Assembly (NCBI RefSeq): GCF_007991615.1
Contig: NZ_BJYR01000020.1
Span: 1-64,000 of the forward strand
Source of the DNA: Novosphingobium sediminis
GTDB taxonomy: Bacteria > Pseudomonadota > Alphaproteobacteria > Sphingomonadales > Sphingomonadaceae
Length of the DNA stretch: 64,000 bases
Direction of reading: 5' to 3'
The notes below the pieces were generated by a model. The model had not been told where the DNA came from, ran no database searches, and was given only the letters and a program-made list of their open reading frames with translations. Within the stretch, counting starts at the first letter, position 1. Each line of letters begins with the position of its first letter. The translations under genes were made by a program, and so were the position numbers. Positions 52,284 through 60,681 of the stretch are shown piece after piece.

Positions 52284-53687
52284 ATGGCCGAGCCGGATGA
52301 GCGCTTGGCAAGTGGCGCGCGGCCCGCAATGATGCCGCAGGTGAGCGCCCCCACCGATCCCGCCGAGCATGTCCGTGTCCGCGCGGCGGAATCCCGGATC
52401 GAATTTGCCGTGGCCGGCGCCTTCACCATCCTGATCGCTGGCACGCTGGCCTACGTTCACCTGCTGTTTGTGGACATCATGCCGCCCGCGCGGCTGTGGA
52501 CGTGGACCAGTCTGTTCATCGCCGCGATCGCAGCGATGGTGGCGGTGCCGCTTGCCGTGCTGGTTCGCCGACCGGACGACGCCGAGATCATGGCGATCTG
52601 GTCACCGGCGGGCAAAGTCGTCGCGATCCTGTTCGATGTCGCCGTGGCATCCAGCGTCTGGCTGCTCCTGCCCTATGCCTCTGAGCCGCTGCGGCTGCTG
52701 ATGGTGGTGTTTTATGCCGCCTGTGTTTCGGGGCAGGTCATTTCGACTGCGGAATCGCTCGGCACGATCACGTTCGGCGTAGTCTCGATCTTCGGATCCG
52801 CGGCTCTGTTCTTCGTGATGGCACCTGGTCCCTATTCGGCGGGGCTCGCCGTGTTCCTCGTCGCGTTCGGGGCGCTGATGATCGGGGTCGCGGCAACGCT
52901 CAAGGTCGCCATCCGGTCGGCCATTGCGGCGCGCCTGTCGGCCGAGGCGATTTCAGGCGATCTCGCCGCTGCGCTCGCCGCGGCGACCGAAGCGCGGCAG
53001 GCCAAGACGCGTTTCATCGCAGCGGCGACCCATGATCTGCGTCAACCGCTCCAAGCGGCGGCGCTGTTCTTCAACCGCATTGCCGACCGCCAGTCCGCCA
53101 CGGGCGATACCGCGGTGGTCAACGCTCGGCTCGCCTTTGCCGAAGCGGCGGGGCTGCTCGAACAGCTGCTCGAGCACTTGCGGCTCGATGGCGGCATGAT
53201 CCGGCCTGAAGTGCAGTTCACGGCGCTTGATGCGATCATCCCGCGCGTCTGTAGTGAAGTCGCCGAGATCGCGGTGGTGAGCGGGTTCCGCATCGAACAG
53301 ATGGGCAGCAGGCTCGTGGTTGCCGCCGATCCGGCGCTGCTCGTGCGCATTGTCCGCAACCTCCTCCACAATGCCATGCGCCATTCGCGCGGCAGCCGCA
53401 TCCTCGTGGGTGGACGGCGGCGGGGCGACCGAGTGCGCATCTATGTGGTGGACGATGGCCGGGGCATATCGACAGCGTTGGCTGCAAACCTGTTTGATGA
53501 GGTGAAGCCGGACTGCGCTGATCCGGTCGGTCAGAGCGGCGTCGGGCTCGGCCTGCCCTCCTCACGCCGCATGGCCGAACTCATGGGCGGCAGCGTGGAA
53601 CTCGATCCGGCGTGGCGGCACGGCGCTGCGTTTTATTGCGAGCTGCCCTTGGTCCGACAATCCGATCGCGCGGATCGGCATTGCTGA
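52284..53687 (+). CDS. Membrane sensor histidine kinase
   Basis: This kinase has about 467 residues from the ATG at 52284; 52257 and 52329 are alternatives. About six to seven hydrophobic helices lie in residues 40-205, with no large periplasmic loop. A HisKA domain follows with H250 in AAATHDLRQPLQ, then an ATPase domain with N box NLLHNAMRHS and G1 DDGRGIS, and GVGLGLPSSRRM as the G2 motif. The HDLRQPLQ form is typical of a distinct HWE-independent class. It should phosphorylate the NarL-type regulator at the other end of the module. Confidence 0.87.
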   Translation: MAEPDERLASGARPAMMPQVSAPTDPAEHVRVRAAESRIEFAVAGAFTILIAGTLAYVHLLFVDIMPPARLWTWTSLFIAAIAAMVAVPLAVLVRRPDDAEIMAIWSPAGKVVAILFDVAVASSVWLLLPYASEPLRLLMVVFYAACVSGQVISTAESLGTITFGVVSIFGSAALFFVMAPGPYSAGLAVFLVAFGALMIGVAATLKVAIRSAIAARLSAEAISGDLAAALAAATEARQAKTRFIAAATHDLRQPLQAAALFFNRIADRQSATGDTAVVNARLAFAEAAGLLEQLLEHLRLDGGMIRPEVQFTALDAIIPRVCSEVAEIAVVSGFRIEQMGSRLVVAADPALLVRIVRNLLHNAMRHSRGSRILVGGRRRGDRVRIYVVDDGRGISTALAANLFDEVKPDCADPVGQSGVGLGLPSSRRMAELMGGSVELDPAWRHGAAFYCELPLVRQSDRADRHC

Positions 53688-53708
53688 ACTGCGCCGACCA
53701 TGAGCCGT

Positions 53709-54113
53709 TCAGAGATTGAACGCGTTTCCGGGCGCTATCGTGGCGGTAAACTCCACGAGACCGTCCTTGCGGCGGACGCTGACCTTTTCGCCATCACGGA
53801 TCATCTGGACGCATCCGCTCGATGCGACGTCGCCCGTCTCGAAGCAGAAGAGATTGTCGTACTCGCGGAAGCGCCAGTTGATCGCAAACGCCCCACCCTT
53901 GGGCATCACCCCCTTGAGAACGCCGCCCTCTGCAACATAGAACGCGTTCCTGCCTTCGGGACTGTCGAAGGCAAACGAACTTCCGACGAGATCGCGTTTC
54001 ATCTCTTCAACAGACATCTGCTTGCCGAGCTGGGCATCAACATAAAGTGGCTGGACCGGGTCCGCTTCGACCGATTGCGCGGCGGCAGCGAGAAAAATGA
54101 GCGTGGTGATCAA
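53709..54113 (-). CDS. Small exported protein of unknown function
   Basis: This is a 134-residue protein from a TTG at 54113, which has GGGAGAG just upstream; longer frames have no ribosome site. The signal segment ITTLIFLAAAAQSVEA is followed by a mature domain of about 115 residues with FCFETGDVASSGCV, giving two cysteines that may pair. It is convergent with the kinase gene. Function not recognised. Confidence 0.6.
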   Translation of the reverse strand: MITTLIFLAAAAQSVEADPVQPLYVDAQLGKQMSVEEMKRDLVGSSFAFDSPEGRNAFYVAEGGVLKGVMPKGGAFAINWRFREYDNLFCFETGDVASSGCVQMIRDGEKVSVRRKDGLVEFTATIAPGNAFNL

Positions 54114-54686
54114 AGCGTCTCTCCCATGGGCTTGGTCACGGGATTCGGACGGTGGCTGCCGAGGGTTACAAGTATGCGAGGGCGTGCCGCACGTATTTAT
54201 TCCTGTGTAAAACGAGGCGAATGGCAGAGCGCGGCGGTAAAATCCGGACGACCCGATCTGCTTGGGCACATGGCCTTAAGCACCCGGAGCGCTCGCTCCA
54301 ATTCTCGCTTTCTGCGAAATCCGCTTTCGAGGACTCCGCCACCGATCTTCAGTATTCGATGGCAACGCAACGCAAGTTCCCTCCGAGCGGATTGCGACAC
54401 ACATGCGGGTTACGACGCAATTTTGGCCATGCTCAATCGCTGTACTTGATCAATACAGGGCTGTATCTCGCCTCCTGCGCGGTGCTTCGGGAAATCACTC
54501 CATTGCGGAGCCAAGGCCGCGCTGGCCAGCCACCGATATGCGGCGGTCAGGCCCCGCTCGCCGTGTCGTCCAGACAGCGCGGCTCGTCAGATTCCCCCAG
54601 ATTCCAGCGTTTTCTCGATGCGCTAGGCTGGACGCAGGGCGCTGCCCAAGCTAACCGGCGCGTCCAACCGTTGGAGATTTGGGATC
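54114..54686. other. Long intergenic region before hupB
   Basis: About 570 bases with no gene I can defend. Short frames on both strands have mixed codon use and no ribosome sites. Composition is less GC-biased in 54150-54480. The promoter of hupB should lie in the right part. No tRNA, repeat or small RNA could be supported by eye. Confidence 0.4.
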
Positions 54687-54962
54687 ATGAATACTGCTGA
54701 ACTCGCCGAAACCGTTGCTGCCAGCGCGGGCCTCACCAAGGCCGATGCCAAGAAGCTGGTCGACACCGTGTTCGCGGCGATCGCCGATGCAGCTGCCAAG
54801 GGCGAAGAAGTTTCGCTGAGCGCATTCGGGAAGTTCAAGGTCAAGGAAAGCCCGGCCCGCGAAGGCCGCAACCCCTCGACCGGCGCCACCATCCAGATCG
54901 CCGCTTCGCGCAAGCTGACCTTCGCTGCCGCGAAGTCGGTCAAGGACAAGCTGAACGGCTGA
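54687..54962 (+). CDS. hupB: HU-family DNA-binding protein
   Basis: This is a 91-residue nucleoid protein. MNTAELAETVAASAGLTKADAKKLVDTVF is the HU N-terminal helix pair (only the pattern is cited). Then come GEEVSLSAFGKFKV and the DNA-binding arm AREGRNPSTGATIQI, with the ending ASRKLTFAAAKSVKDKLN. It compacts DNA and helps recombination. An 11-bp hairpin lies 38 bases downstream. Confidence 0.96.
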   Translation: MNTAELAETVAASAGLTKADAKKLVDTVFAAIADAAAKGEEVSLSAFGKFKVKESPAREGRNPSTGATIQIAASRKLTFAAAKSVKDKLNG

Positions 54963-55000
54963 TCCGTCACGCGCCCACGCAAGTGCGCAGATGATGCCAG

Positions 55001-55035
55001 AACGGCACGCGGGGGAACTCCTCTCGCGTGCCGTT
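55001..55035 (+). terminator. Terminator-like hairpin after hupB
   Basis: AACGGCACGCG (55001-55011) pairs perfectly with CGCGTGCCGTT (55025-55035) around a 13-base loop. It lies 38 bases past the hupB stop and is followed by CGTGCTTTC. Confidence 0.7.
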
Positions 55036-55061
55036 CGTGCTTTCAGGGAAGGAACAGGCCA

Positions 55062-55328
55062 GTGGGCTTCGATGATCTGATGCAGCGCTACTTCGGGACA
55101 GCTGAACTGAGCGGACTGAGCGGTGCCGAGCTCGTGGCCGGGTCAGAGCGGCTTGCCGTGGACTTCGGGCTGGAAACCGATCCGTCCCGCCGCTTTGCGC
55201 TCTGGGCGCTCATGCACATTCTGGGCAGCGCGCCCGATCTCGATGTCGCCTTCAAGGATCCTGCCGAGCGCGATGCCGCACGCAATTTCATGGATCTGTG
55301 CGCCGGGGTTTCAGGCCCCCCGCAATAA
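55062..55328 (+). CDS. Small hypothetical protein
   Basis: I do not recognise this 88-residue soluble protein. The GTG start follows GGGAAGGA. It begins GFDDLMQRYFGTAEL, and the remainder is helical (ERLAVDFGLETDPSRRFALWALMHILG) with no export signal. It lies 64 bp before the crotonase gene and may be co-transcribed with it. Confidence 0.65.
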   Translation: MGFDDLMQRYFGTAELSGLSGAELVAGSERLAVDFGLETDPSRRFALWALMHILGSAPDLDVAFKDPAERDAARNFMDLCAGVSGPPQ

Positions 55329-55392
55329 GCAGAGGTGCATGGCCCGGCACGCCGTGGTCAAACCGCGTCAAACTCCCTTGAGGACCAGCCCC

Positions 55393-56172
55393 ATGACCGA
55401 TCTCATTCTCGTCGATATTGCCGAAGGCGTCGCCACCGTCACGCTCAACCGGCCCGACGCGATGAACGCCCTCTCCAAGGCTCTGCGCGCGCGTCTCGCC
55501 GAAGTCATGACCGCGCTCGATGCAGATGACGCCGTACGTGCCGTCGTGCTGACCGGTGCGGGCACGCGCGCCTTCACGGCCGGGCTCGATCTCAAGGAAC
55601 TCGGCTCGACCGAAGGCGCACTAGGTGCGGCCAATGCCGAAGGCGCTTCGGAAAACCCGGTCAAGGCGATCGAGATTTGCCGCAAGCCGGTGGTCGGCGC
55701 GATCAACGGTGTCGCCATCACCGGCGGCTTCGAAGTCGCGCTTGCCTGCGATGTCCTCATCGCCTCCACCAACGCGCGCTTTGCAGATACCCATGCGCGC
55801 GTCGGCGTCTATCCCGGCTGGGGCCTTTCACAGAAGCTTCCCCGCCTGATCGGCATCAGCCGCGCCAAGGAACTGTCGTTCACCGGCAACTTCCTCGATG
55901 CCGCGACAGCCGAACGCTGGGGCCTTGTAAACCGGGTTGTCTCGATCGAGGAATTGCTCCCCACTGCGCAGCAACTGGCGCGCGACATGGCCTCGATCGA
56001 TCCCACCTTCCTGCGCAATTACAAGGCGCTGATCGACGATGGCTACGCGCTCCCGTTCGGCGAAGGCATGGCACTCGAAGCCCAGCGCTCGTCCGCTGCA
56101 AACTCCGCTGTCCGGCCCGAGGAAGTCGAAGCGCGCCGCCTCGCTGTGCAGGAACGCGGTCGCAATCAATAG
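55393..56172 (+). CDS. Crotonase-family enoyl-CoA hydratase/isomerase
   Basis: This 259-residue crotonase has LNRPDAMNALS near the start, the CoA/oxyanion loop GTRAFTAGLDLKE and INGVAITGGFEVALACD. The first catalytic Glu (in GGFEVA) is present. The second, in hydratases within a FxxPE motif, appears as His in ADTHARVG. That pattern suits an isomerase, a thioesterase-like enzyme, or a hydratase with altered activity. Its stop abuts the convergent next gene. Confidence 0.88.
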   Translation: MTDLILVDIAEGVATVTLNRPDAMNALSKALRARLAEVMTALDADDAVRAVVLTGAGTRAFTAGLDLKELGSTEGALGAANAEGASENPVKAIEICRKPVVGAINGVAITGGFEVALACDVLIASTNARFADTHARVGVYPGWGLSQKLPRLIGISRAKELSFTGNFLDAATAERWGLVNRVVSIEELLPTAQQLARDMASIDPTFLRNYKALIDDGYALPFGEGMALEAQRSSAANSAVRPEEVEARRLAVQERGRNQ

Positions 56173-56868
56173 CTAGCCGCGCAGCGCCTCTGCTGCGGCA
56201 CAGGCTACAGTTGCGGCATCGGGGGCGAATGCCTGCGCGCCGCCAAGAAGAAATGCCCGGTGGCGCGCAACGGCGGCTTGCTCGGCCGCACCGGGCTGGC
56301 CGCCGATCCAGCCTTGCACCAGAACGATCAGCGCCAGAGCCTGCAGATAGAGCGGCAGCGCAAGCGGTGTGCCGCGCGTGGGCCACAGACCTTCCCCACC
56401 CCCGTCGGGAAGCAGGCTATCTGCAAAGCTGAGCAGCGCGGCAAGAAATTCGGCCTGCTGCACGCTGGACATTGCCGGCAGGTCCCTCGCCGCAGTCTGG
56501 CGATTGCGCCTGAGCACGCCGAGCAGCCCTGCCTTGCCATCGAGACCGAACAGTCGGTCCATGCGCTGCTTGTCCGCATCCTCGGCAACGGTCAGAGGTT
56601 TGCGCGCCAGATCCTGCCACAGCGGAGCAACCGCCGCATCGAGCGCCGCGCAGCATGTCTCCAGCCGAAGCAGCCCCTCGATCAGCATAGCCGCATTGCC
56701 GCCCGCCCCGATGCCATAGGCGAAGAAGGCCGAATACGGCTCGATCAGCGCTACAAGGTCGACAGCCTTGCCTACCTTGCCGGACGGATCGCCTACATTG
56801 GCCAAACGATAGTTTGCATCCCACACGGGCACATCAAAATCCCGGCGAGGCAGGGTATGCCATACCAT
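56173..56868 (-). CDS. Hypothetical soluble protein
   Basis: I do not recognise this 231-residue protein. It starts MVWHTLPRRDFDVPVWDANY, has Leu-rich helices throughout and no signal peptide or obvious metal site. Its stop codon abuts the stop of the crotonase gene on the other strand. No ribosome site is outstanding. It is convergent with the crotonase gene and lies upstream of nothing on its own strand. Confidence 0.6.
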   Translation of the reverse strand: MVWHTLPRRDFDVPVWDANYRLANVGDPSGKVGKAVDLVALIEPYSAFFAYGIGAGGNAAMLIEGLLRLETCCAALDAAVAPLWQDLARKPLTVAEDADKQRMDRLFGLDGKAGLLGVLRRNRQTAARDLPAMSSVQQAEFLAALLSFADSLLPDGGGEGLWPTRGTPLALPLYLQALALIVLVQGWIGGQPGAAEQAAVARHRAFLLGGAQAFAPDAATVACAAAEALRG

Positions 56869-57020
56869 ACAATATGTTCCTGACGGTCCAACACGATCCG
56901 ACTAACGGAATCCTGCTATGGAAACCAGTGCAGAAAACTATCTTTGGTTATGTTTTTGCCATATAGAGAGTCAGGAGTGACCTGGCTCGCTCGCGCCTGA
57001 TTGCTTGCGCCCCACAGCAC

Positions 57021-57053
57021 GATGTCACCCCGGAACATCTCCAGGGTGACATC
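57021..57053 (-). terminator. Hairpin after fadH-type gene
   Basis: GATGTCACCC (57021-57030) pairs perfectly with GGGTGACATC (57044-57053) around a 13-base loop. It lies 12 bases past the stop of the dienoyl-CoA reductase gene. There is no T-run. Confidence 0.65.
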
Positions 57054-57065
57054 GGAGGGGTACAA

Positions 57066-59096
57066 CTAAACCGCAACCGCCAGTTCGGTTGCCTGCTTGA
57101 TAGCCCGCTTTGCATCGAGTTCGGACGCCTCATAGGCCCCGCCGACCAACTGCGGGTTGAGCCCGCGCGCCACGAGTTCGTCGAAAAGCCCGCGTGCCGG
57201 TTCCTGCCCCGCGCAGACGATCACGGTATCGACATCGAGCAGACGCAGCTCGCCTTCCACGCGGATGTGGAGGCCGGCATCGTCGATGCGGTCATACTCC
57301 ACCCCTCCCAGCATCTGCACGCCGCGGCGCTGAAGGGTAATGCGATGTGTCCATCCGGTTGTGCGGCCGAGGCCCTTGCCGACTGCGCTCGCCTTGCGCT
57401 GGAGCAGCCACACCTCGCGTCCGCTGGTGGCGACTTCGGGCACCACGCCGGTCACGCCGCCGCGCGGGTGGTTCTTGAAATCGATACCCCATTCCTTCGC
57501 GAAAACCTCGACATCGAGAGAGCCCGGAGTTCCGGCATGGGTAATCAGTTCGGCCACGTCGAAGCCGATGCCGCCCGCGCCCATGATCGCAACCTTCTTG
57601 CCAACCTCGGCCTTGCCGGTGATCACGTCGACATAGCGCACGGCCTTGGGGTGATCGATGCCGTCAATATCCGGCTTGCGCGGGGTGATCCCCGTGGCGA
57701 TCACGATCTCGTCAAAACCGCCCGCCGCCAGCATGTCTGCATTAACCCGCGTAGCGAGCTTCAGTTCGATGCCGTTCACTTCGATCATGCGGCCGAAGTA
57801 GCGGATCGTCTCGTCGAACTCCTCCTTGCCGGGGATTTTGCGCGCCAGATTGAACTGCCCGCCGATTTCATCCGCCGCATCGAACAGCGTGACCTTGTGC
57901 CCGCGCCCGGAAGCGATGGTTGCGTAGGCAAGGCCAGCGGGCCCGGCGCCAACCACAGCGATGCGCCGTGCGGTCGCCGCAGGTTGCACCTTGATCTCCG
58001 TCTCGCGGCAGGCGCGCGCGTTGACGAGGCAGCTTGTCAACTGGCCGGTAAAGGTGTGATCGAGGCAGGCCTGGTTGCAGGCAATACAGGTGTTGATCTC
58101 GTCCTCGCGGCCTTCCCACGCCTTCTTCACGATCTCGGCGTCCGCCAGCATCGGCCGCGCCATCGAGATGAGATCGGCATCCCCGCGCGCGAGGACTTCC
58201 TCGGCCACATGCGGCATGTTGATGCGGTTGCTGGTGATGAGCGGGATCGAGACGACATCGCGCAGCTTGCCCGTCACTTGCGCAAAGGCGGCGCGCGGCA
58301 CCATCGTGGCGATTGTCGGCACCTGGCTTTCGTGCCAGCAGAAGTGGGTGCTGATGACATCTGCACCGGCGGCTTCCAGCGCCTTGGCAAGGCTCGCCAC
58401 TTCCTCCCAGGCGAGGCCGCCCTCCAGCATGTCCATCGCGGAAATGCGGAAGATCAGCATCTTGTCGTCACCCAGCGCGATACGCGCGCGCTTCACCACT
58501 TCGACCGCAAAGCGCATGCGGTTTTCCCACGTGCCGCCCCAGCGATCAGTGCGCTGGTTGGTCCGCTCGACGAGGAAAGTGGAAATCAGATAGCCTGCCG
58601 AGCCGATGATCTCGACCCCGTCATACCCCGCCTCGACCGCCAGCGCGGCGCAATTGGCGAAGGCCGCGATCTGCTCCTCGATGCCGGCTTCATCCAGCTC
58701 TACCGGCGCCACGCGCGCCAGCCTTGAGCGTACCGGCGAAGGACCGACCGGCTCGCGCACATTGGCGATCGAACCCGAATGCAGGATCTGCATGCAGATC
58801 TTCACGTCCGGATCGGCGGCATGAACCGCATCGGTCACCGCGCGGTGCATCGGCACCTCGCTCGGCTCGCTCAGCTTCGCGCCGCGCCCGCCGCTTTCGT
58901 GCGGCGTGATCCCGCCGGTGATGATCATGCCGACGCCGCCCTTCACGCGTTCGACGAAATAGGCAGAGAGCCGTTCTGCCGCATCGGGCAGGTCTTCGAG
59001 CCCCGAATGCATCGAGCCCATGATGATGCGGTTCTTGAGCCGGTTCCCCCGGATCGTGAGCGGGGAGAACACCAGCGGATATTTGGAATGCGTCAT
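57066..59096 (-). CDS. fadH: FadH-type NADH:flavin oxidoreductase (2,4-dienoyl-CoA reductase)
   Basis: The protein has 676 residues from the ATG at 59096; another ATG lies at 59126. An N-terminal Old Yellow Enzyme-type TIM barrel binds FMN. A 4Fe-4S site is formed by C337, C340, C344 and C356 (CIACNQAC). A C-terminal FAD/NAD(P) domain has GAGPAG at about 383-388 and a second Rossmann motif, MGAGGIG. Length matches E. coli FadH. It reduces dienoyl-CoA intermediates, but related enzymes act on bile-acid or steroid CoA esters. It is followed by a hairpin and preceded by a crotonase gene on the same strand. Confidence 0.9.
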   Translation of the reverse strand: MTHSKYPLVFSPLTIRGNRLKNRIIMGSMHSGLEDLPDAAERLSAYFVERVKGGVGMIITGGITPHESGGRGAKLSEPSEVPMHRAVTDAVHAADPDVKICMQILHSGSIANVREPVGPSPVRSRLARVAPVELDEAGIEEQIAAFANCAALAVEAGYDGVEIIGSAGYLISTFLVERTNQRTDRWGGTWENRMRFAVEVVKRARIALGDDKMLIFRISAMDMLEGGLAWEEVASLAKALEAAGADVISTHFCWHESQVPTIATMVPRAAFAQVTGKLRDVVSIPLITSNRINMPHVAEEVLARGDADLISMARPMLADAEIVKKAWEGREDEINTCIACNQACLDHTFTGQLTSCLVNARACRETEIKVQPAATARRIAVVGAGPAGLAYATIASGRGHKVTLFDAADEIGGQFNLARKIPGKEEFDETIRYFGRMIEVNGIELKLATRVNADMLAAGGFDEIVIATGITPRKPDIDGIDHPKAVRYVDVITGKAEVGKKVAIMGAGGIGFDVAELITHAGTPGSLDVEVFAKEWGIDFKNHPRGGVTGVVPEVATSGREVWLLQRKASAVGKGLGRTTGWTHRITLQRRGVQMLGGVEYDRIDDAGLHIRVEGELRLLDVDTVIVCAGQEPARGLFDELVARGLNPQLVGGAYEASELDAKRAIKQATELAVAV

Positions 59097-59134
59097 CGGT
59101 TCGTTCCGTTCAATCTGGCCGTTCAATTGGCCGT

Positions 59135-59932
59135 TCAGTCTGGAATATAGTTGGGCGCGCGTTTCTCGAGGAAAGCGCGCATACCTTCCGCAAAATTCGG
59201 GCTGGCGGCTGTCATCAGCTGGTTGCGGTTCTCGATCGCCATCGCCGCTTCGAGGCTGGGCGCATCCACCGCGAGGCTGAGGCCTTCCTTGGTCATGCGC
59301 AGCCCGCGCGGCGAGGCGGCGAGCATTTCCGCAGCATAGCCCTCGCCTACCACTTCAAGCTGGTCATCGGGCACCACTTCGCTGACAAGCCCCGTCGCCA
59401 GCGCACGCAGGGCATGGATGAAGCGCCCGGTCAGCATCAGCTCCGATGCAATCGAGGTGCCAACCAGCCGCGGCAGGAAATAGCTCACTCCCATATCGCA
59501 CGAGGACAGGCCGAGCTTGATGAAAGCCGCATTCATCTTCGCGCTCTCACCCGCGATGCGGATGTCCGCCGCCAGCGCAAAGGCAAAGCCGCCGCCGCAG
59601 GCCGCCCCGTGCACCAGCGCGACGATCGGCTGCGGGCAGCGCCGCATCTTCACATAGACCTCAGCCAGATGACCCTGAAAACCGAAGCCGCCGCCGAAGG
59701 GATCGGGACGGTCACTTTCCTGCCGATCCTTGATATCAAGCCCGGCGCAGAAGGCGCGGCCCGCGCCGCGCATCACCACCACGCGCGTTTCCCGGTCGTG
59801 GTAGAGCTTGCCGAAGTAGTCGCTCAGTTCGTCAACCATCTCCAGCGAGATCGCATTGAGCGCATGTGGGCGGTTCAGCGTCAGCCAGTCTGCCGCGCCG
59901 CGCTTCTCAATCGTGATCGTGCGATAGCTCAT
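59135..59932 (-). CDS. Crotonase-family protein lacking both catalytic glutamates
   Basis: This 265-residue crotonase has LNRPHALNAIS, GAGRAFCAGLDIKDR and HGAACGGGFAFALAADI. The hydratase glutamates are absent: Ala stands in the GGGFAFA position, and Phe or Ile near AAFIKLG replaces the second. It could still be a different crotonase (isomerase, hydrolase or ring-opening enzyme). It lies 38 bp upstream of the fadH gene on the same strand, so the two are probably one operon. Confidence 0.85.
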   Translation of the reverse strand: MSYRTITIEKRGAADWLTLNRPHALNAISLEMVDELSDYFGKLYHDRETRVVVMRGAGRAFCAGLDIKDRQESDRPDPFGGGFGFQGHLAEVYVKMRRCPQPIVALVHGAACGGGFAFALAADIRIAGESAKMNAAFIKLGLSSCDMGVSYFLPRLVGTSIASELMLTGRFIHALRALATGLVSEVVPDDQLEVVGEGYAAEMLAASPRGLRMTKEGLSLAVDAPSLEAAMAIENRNQLMTAASPNFAEGMRAFLEKRAPNYIPD

Positions 59933-60008
59933 GCTCCGCTCTCCCCTCCAGTTCCCAATTCTTCCACGAGCAGGCCCGCCGCAAACCTGCCCATATTGAC
60001 AGCGCCGC

Positions 60009-60620
60009 TCATGTCCCGATCCCGCCGATCAGCAAATCGGCCACCCGCGCCGCATATGCGGCGATGGCCTCCTCGCTCATCGTTTCGCCCGGACCGATGC
60101 GGCCGGCGTGGGTCTCCATCGCGGAAAGCAGCATATCGGAGGCAAGCGCCGTGCTGACACCCTCGCGCAGTTCGCCCCGCGTGCGGCCCCTGCGCAGGAT
60201 CGCGATGGCCTGCTCCGTCAGCGCGCCAAGCACCGGGCCAATTCGAGCGGCGAGTTCCGGATGGCCCGCCAGATCGCGCCGCATATGCCGCGCGACGCCG
60301 CCGCCGGTTTCCAGATAGCGGGTCAGCACGAGCGCCCCGAATGCCGTGAGATCGCCGCGCAGGCTCCCGGTGTCGATCTTCGCCACCCCTTGCCAGCGCT
60401 CCTCGACCATCGCGCACAGCAGGTCCTCCCCGCTTGTCCAGCGAGCATAGAGCGTCGATTTTCCAATCCCCGCCGCGCGCGCCACGGCATCGAGGCTGAA
60501 GCCAGCCCAGCCGCCCGCGCCATAGACTTGCGCCGCCGCAGCAAGGATGCGCGCCTCGACATCCGGATTGCGCGGACGCCCCCGGGGACGCGGTTCAGCT
60601 TCGGCGGATGCGCGTTGCAT
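60009..60620 (-). CDS. TetR-family transcriptional regulator
   Basis: This 203-residue TetR regulator has a helix-turn-helix at about residues 22-70 (ARILAAAAQVYGAGGWAGFSLDAVARAAGIGKSTLYARW; only this pattern is used) and an alpha-helical ligand-binding domain. The N-terminus is basic (RPRGRPRNPDVEA). It is divergent from the CoA-transferase gene across 61 bp and lies upstream of the crotonase/fadH pair. It should therefore control CoA-ester catabolism, with an acyl-CoA as likely ligand. Confidence 0.9.
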   Translation of the reverse strand: MQRASAEAEPRPRGRPRNPDVEARILAAAAQVYGAGGWAGFSLDAVARAAGIGKSTLYARWTSGEDLLCAMVEERWQGVAKIDTGSLRGDLTAFGALVLTRYLETGGGVARHMRRDLAGHPELAARIGPVLGALTEQAIAILRRGRTRGELREGVSTALASDMLLSAMETHAGRIGPGETMSEEAIAAYAARVADLLIGGIGT

Positions 60621-60681
60621 GGTGCCATTCTATCCTTTATGGACACCTTCCGTCCAATAATATTGCAAGGGGGCTCCGCGA

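Noticed and set aside
54114..54686. Possible small RNA or tRNA gene before hupB
   Set aside because: No cloverleaf, conserved tRNA loop sequence or strong hairpin with a T-run could be found by eye.
57267..58727. Plus-strand open frame antisense to the fadH gene
   Set aside because: The minus strand encodes FMN, Fe-S and FAD motifs. The antisense peptide is His/Arg/Asp-rich and has no family match.
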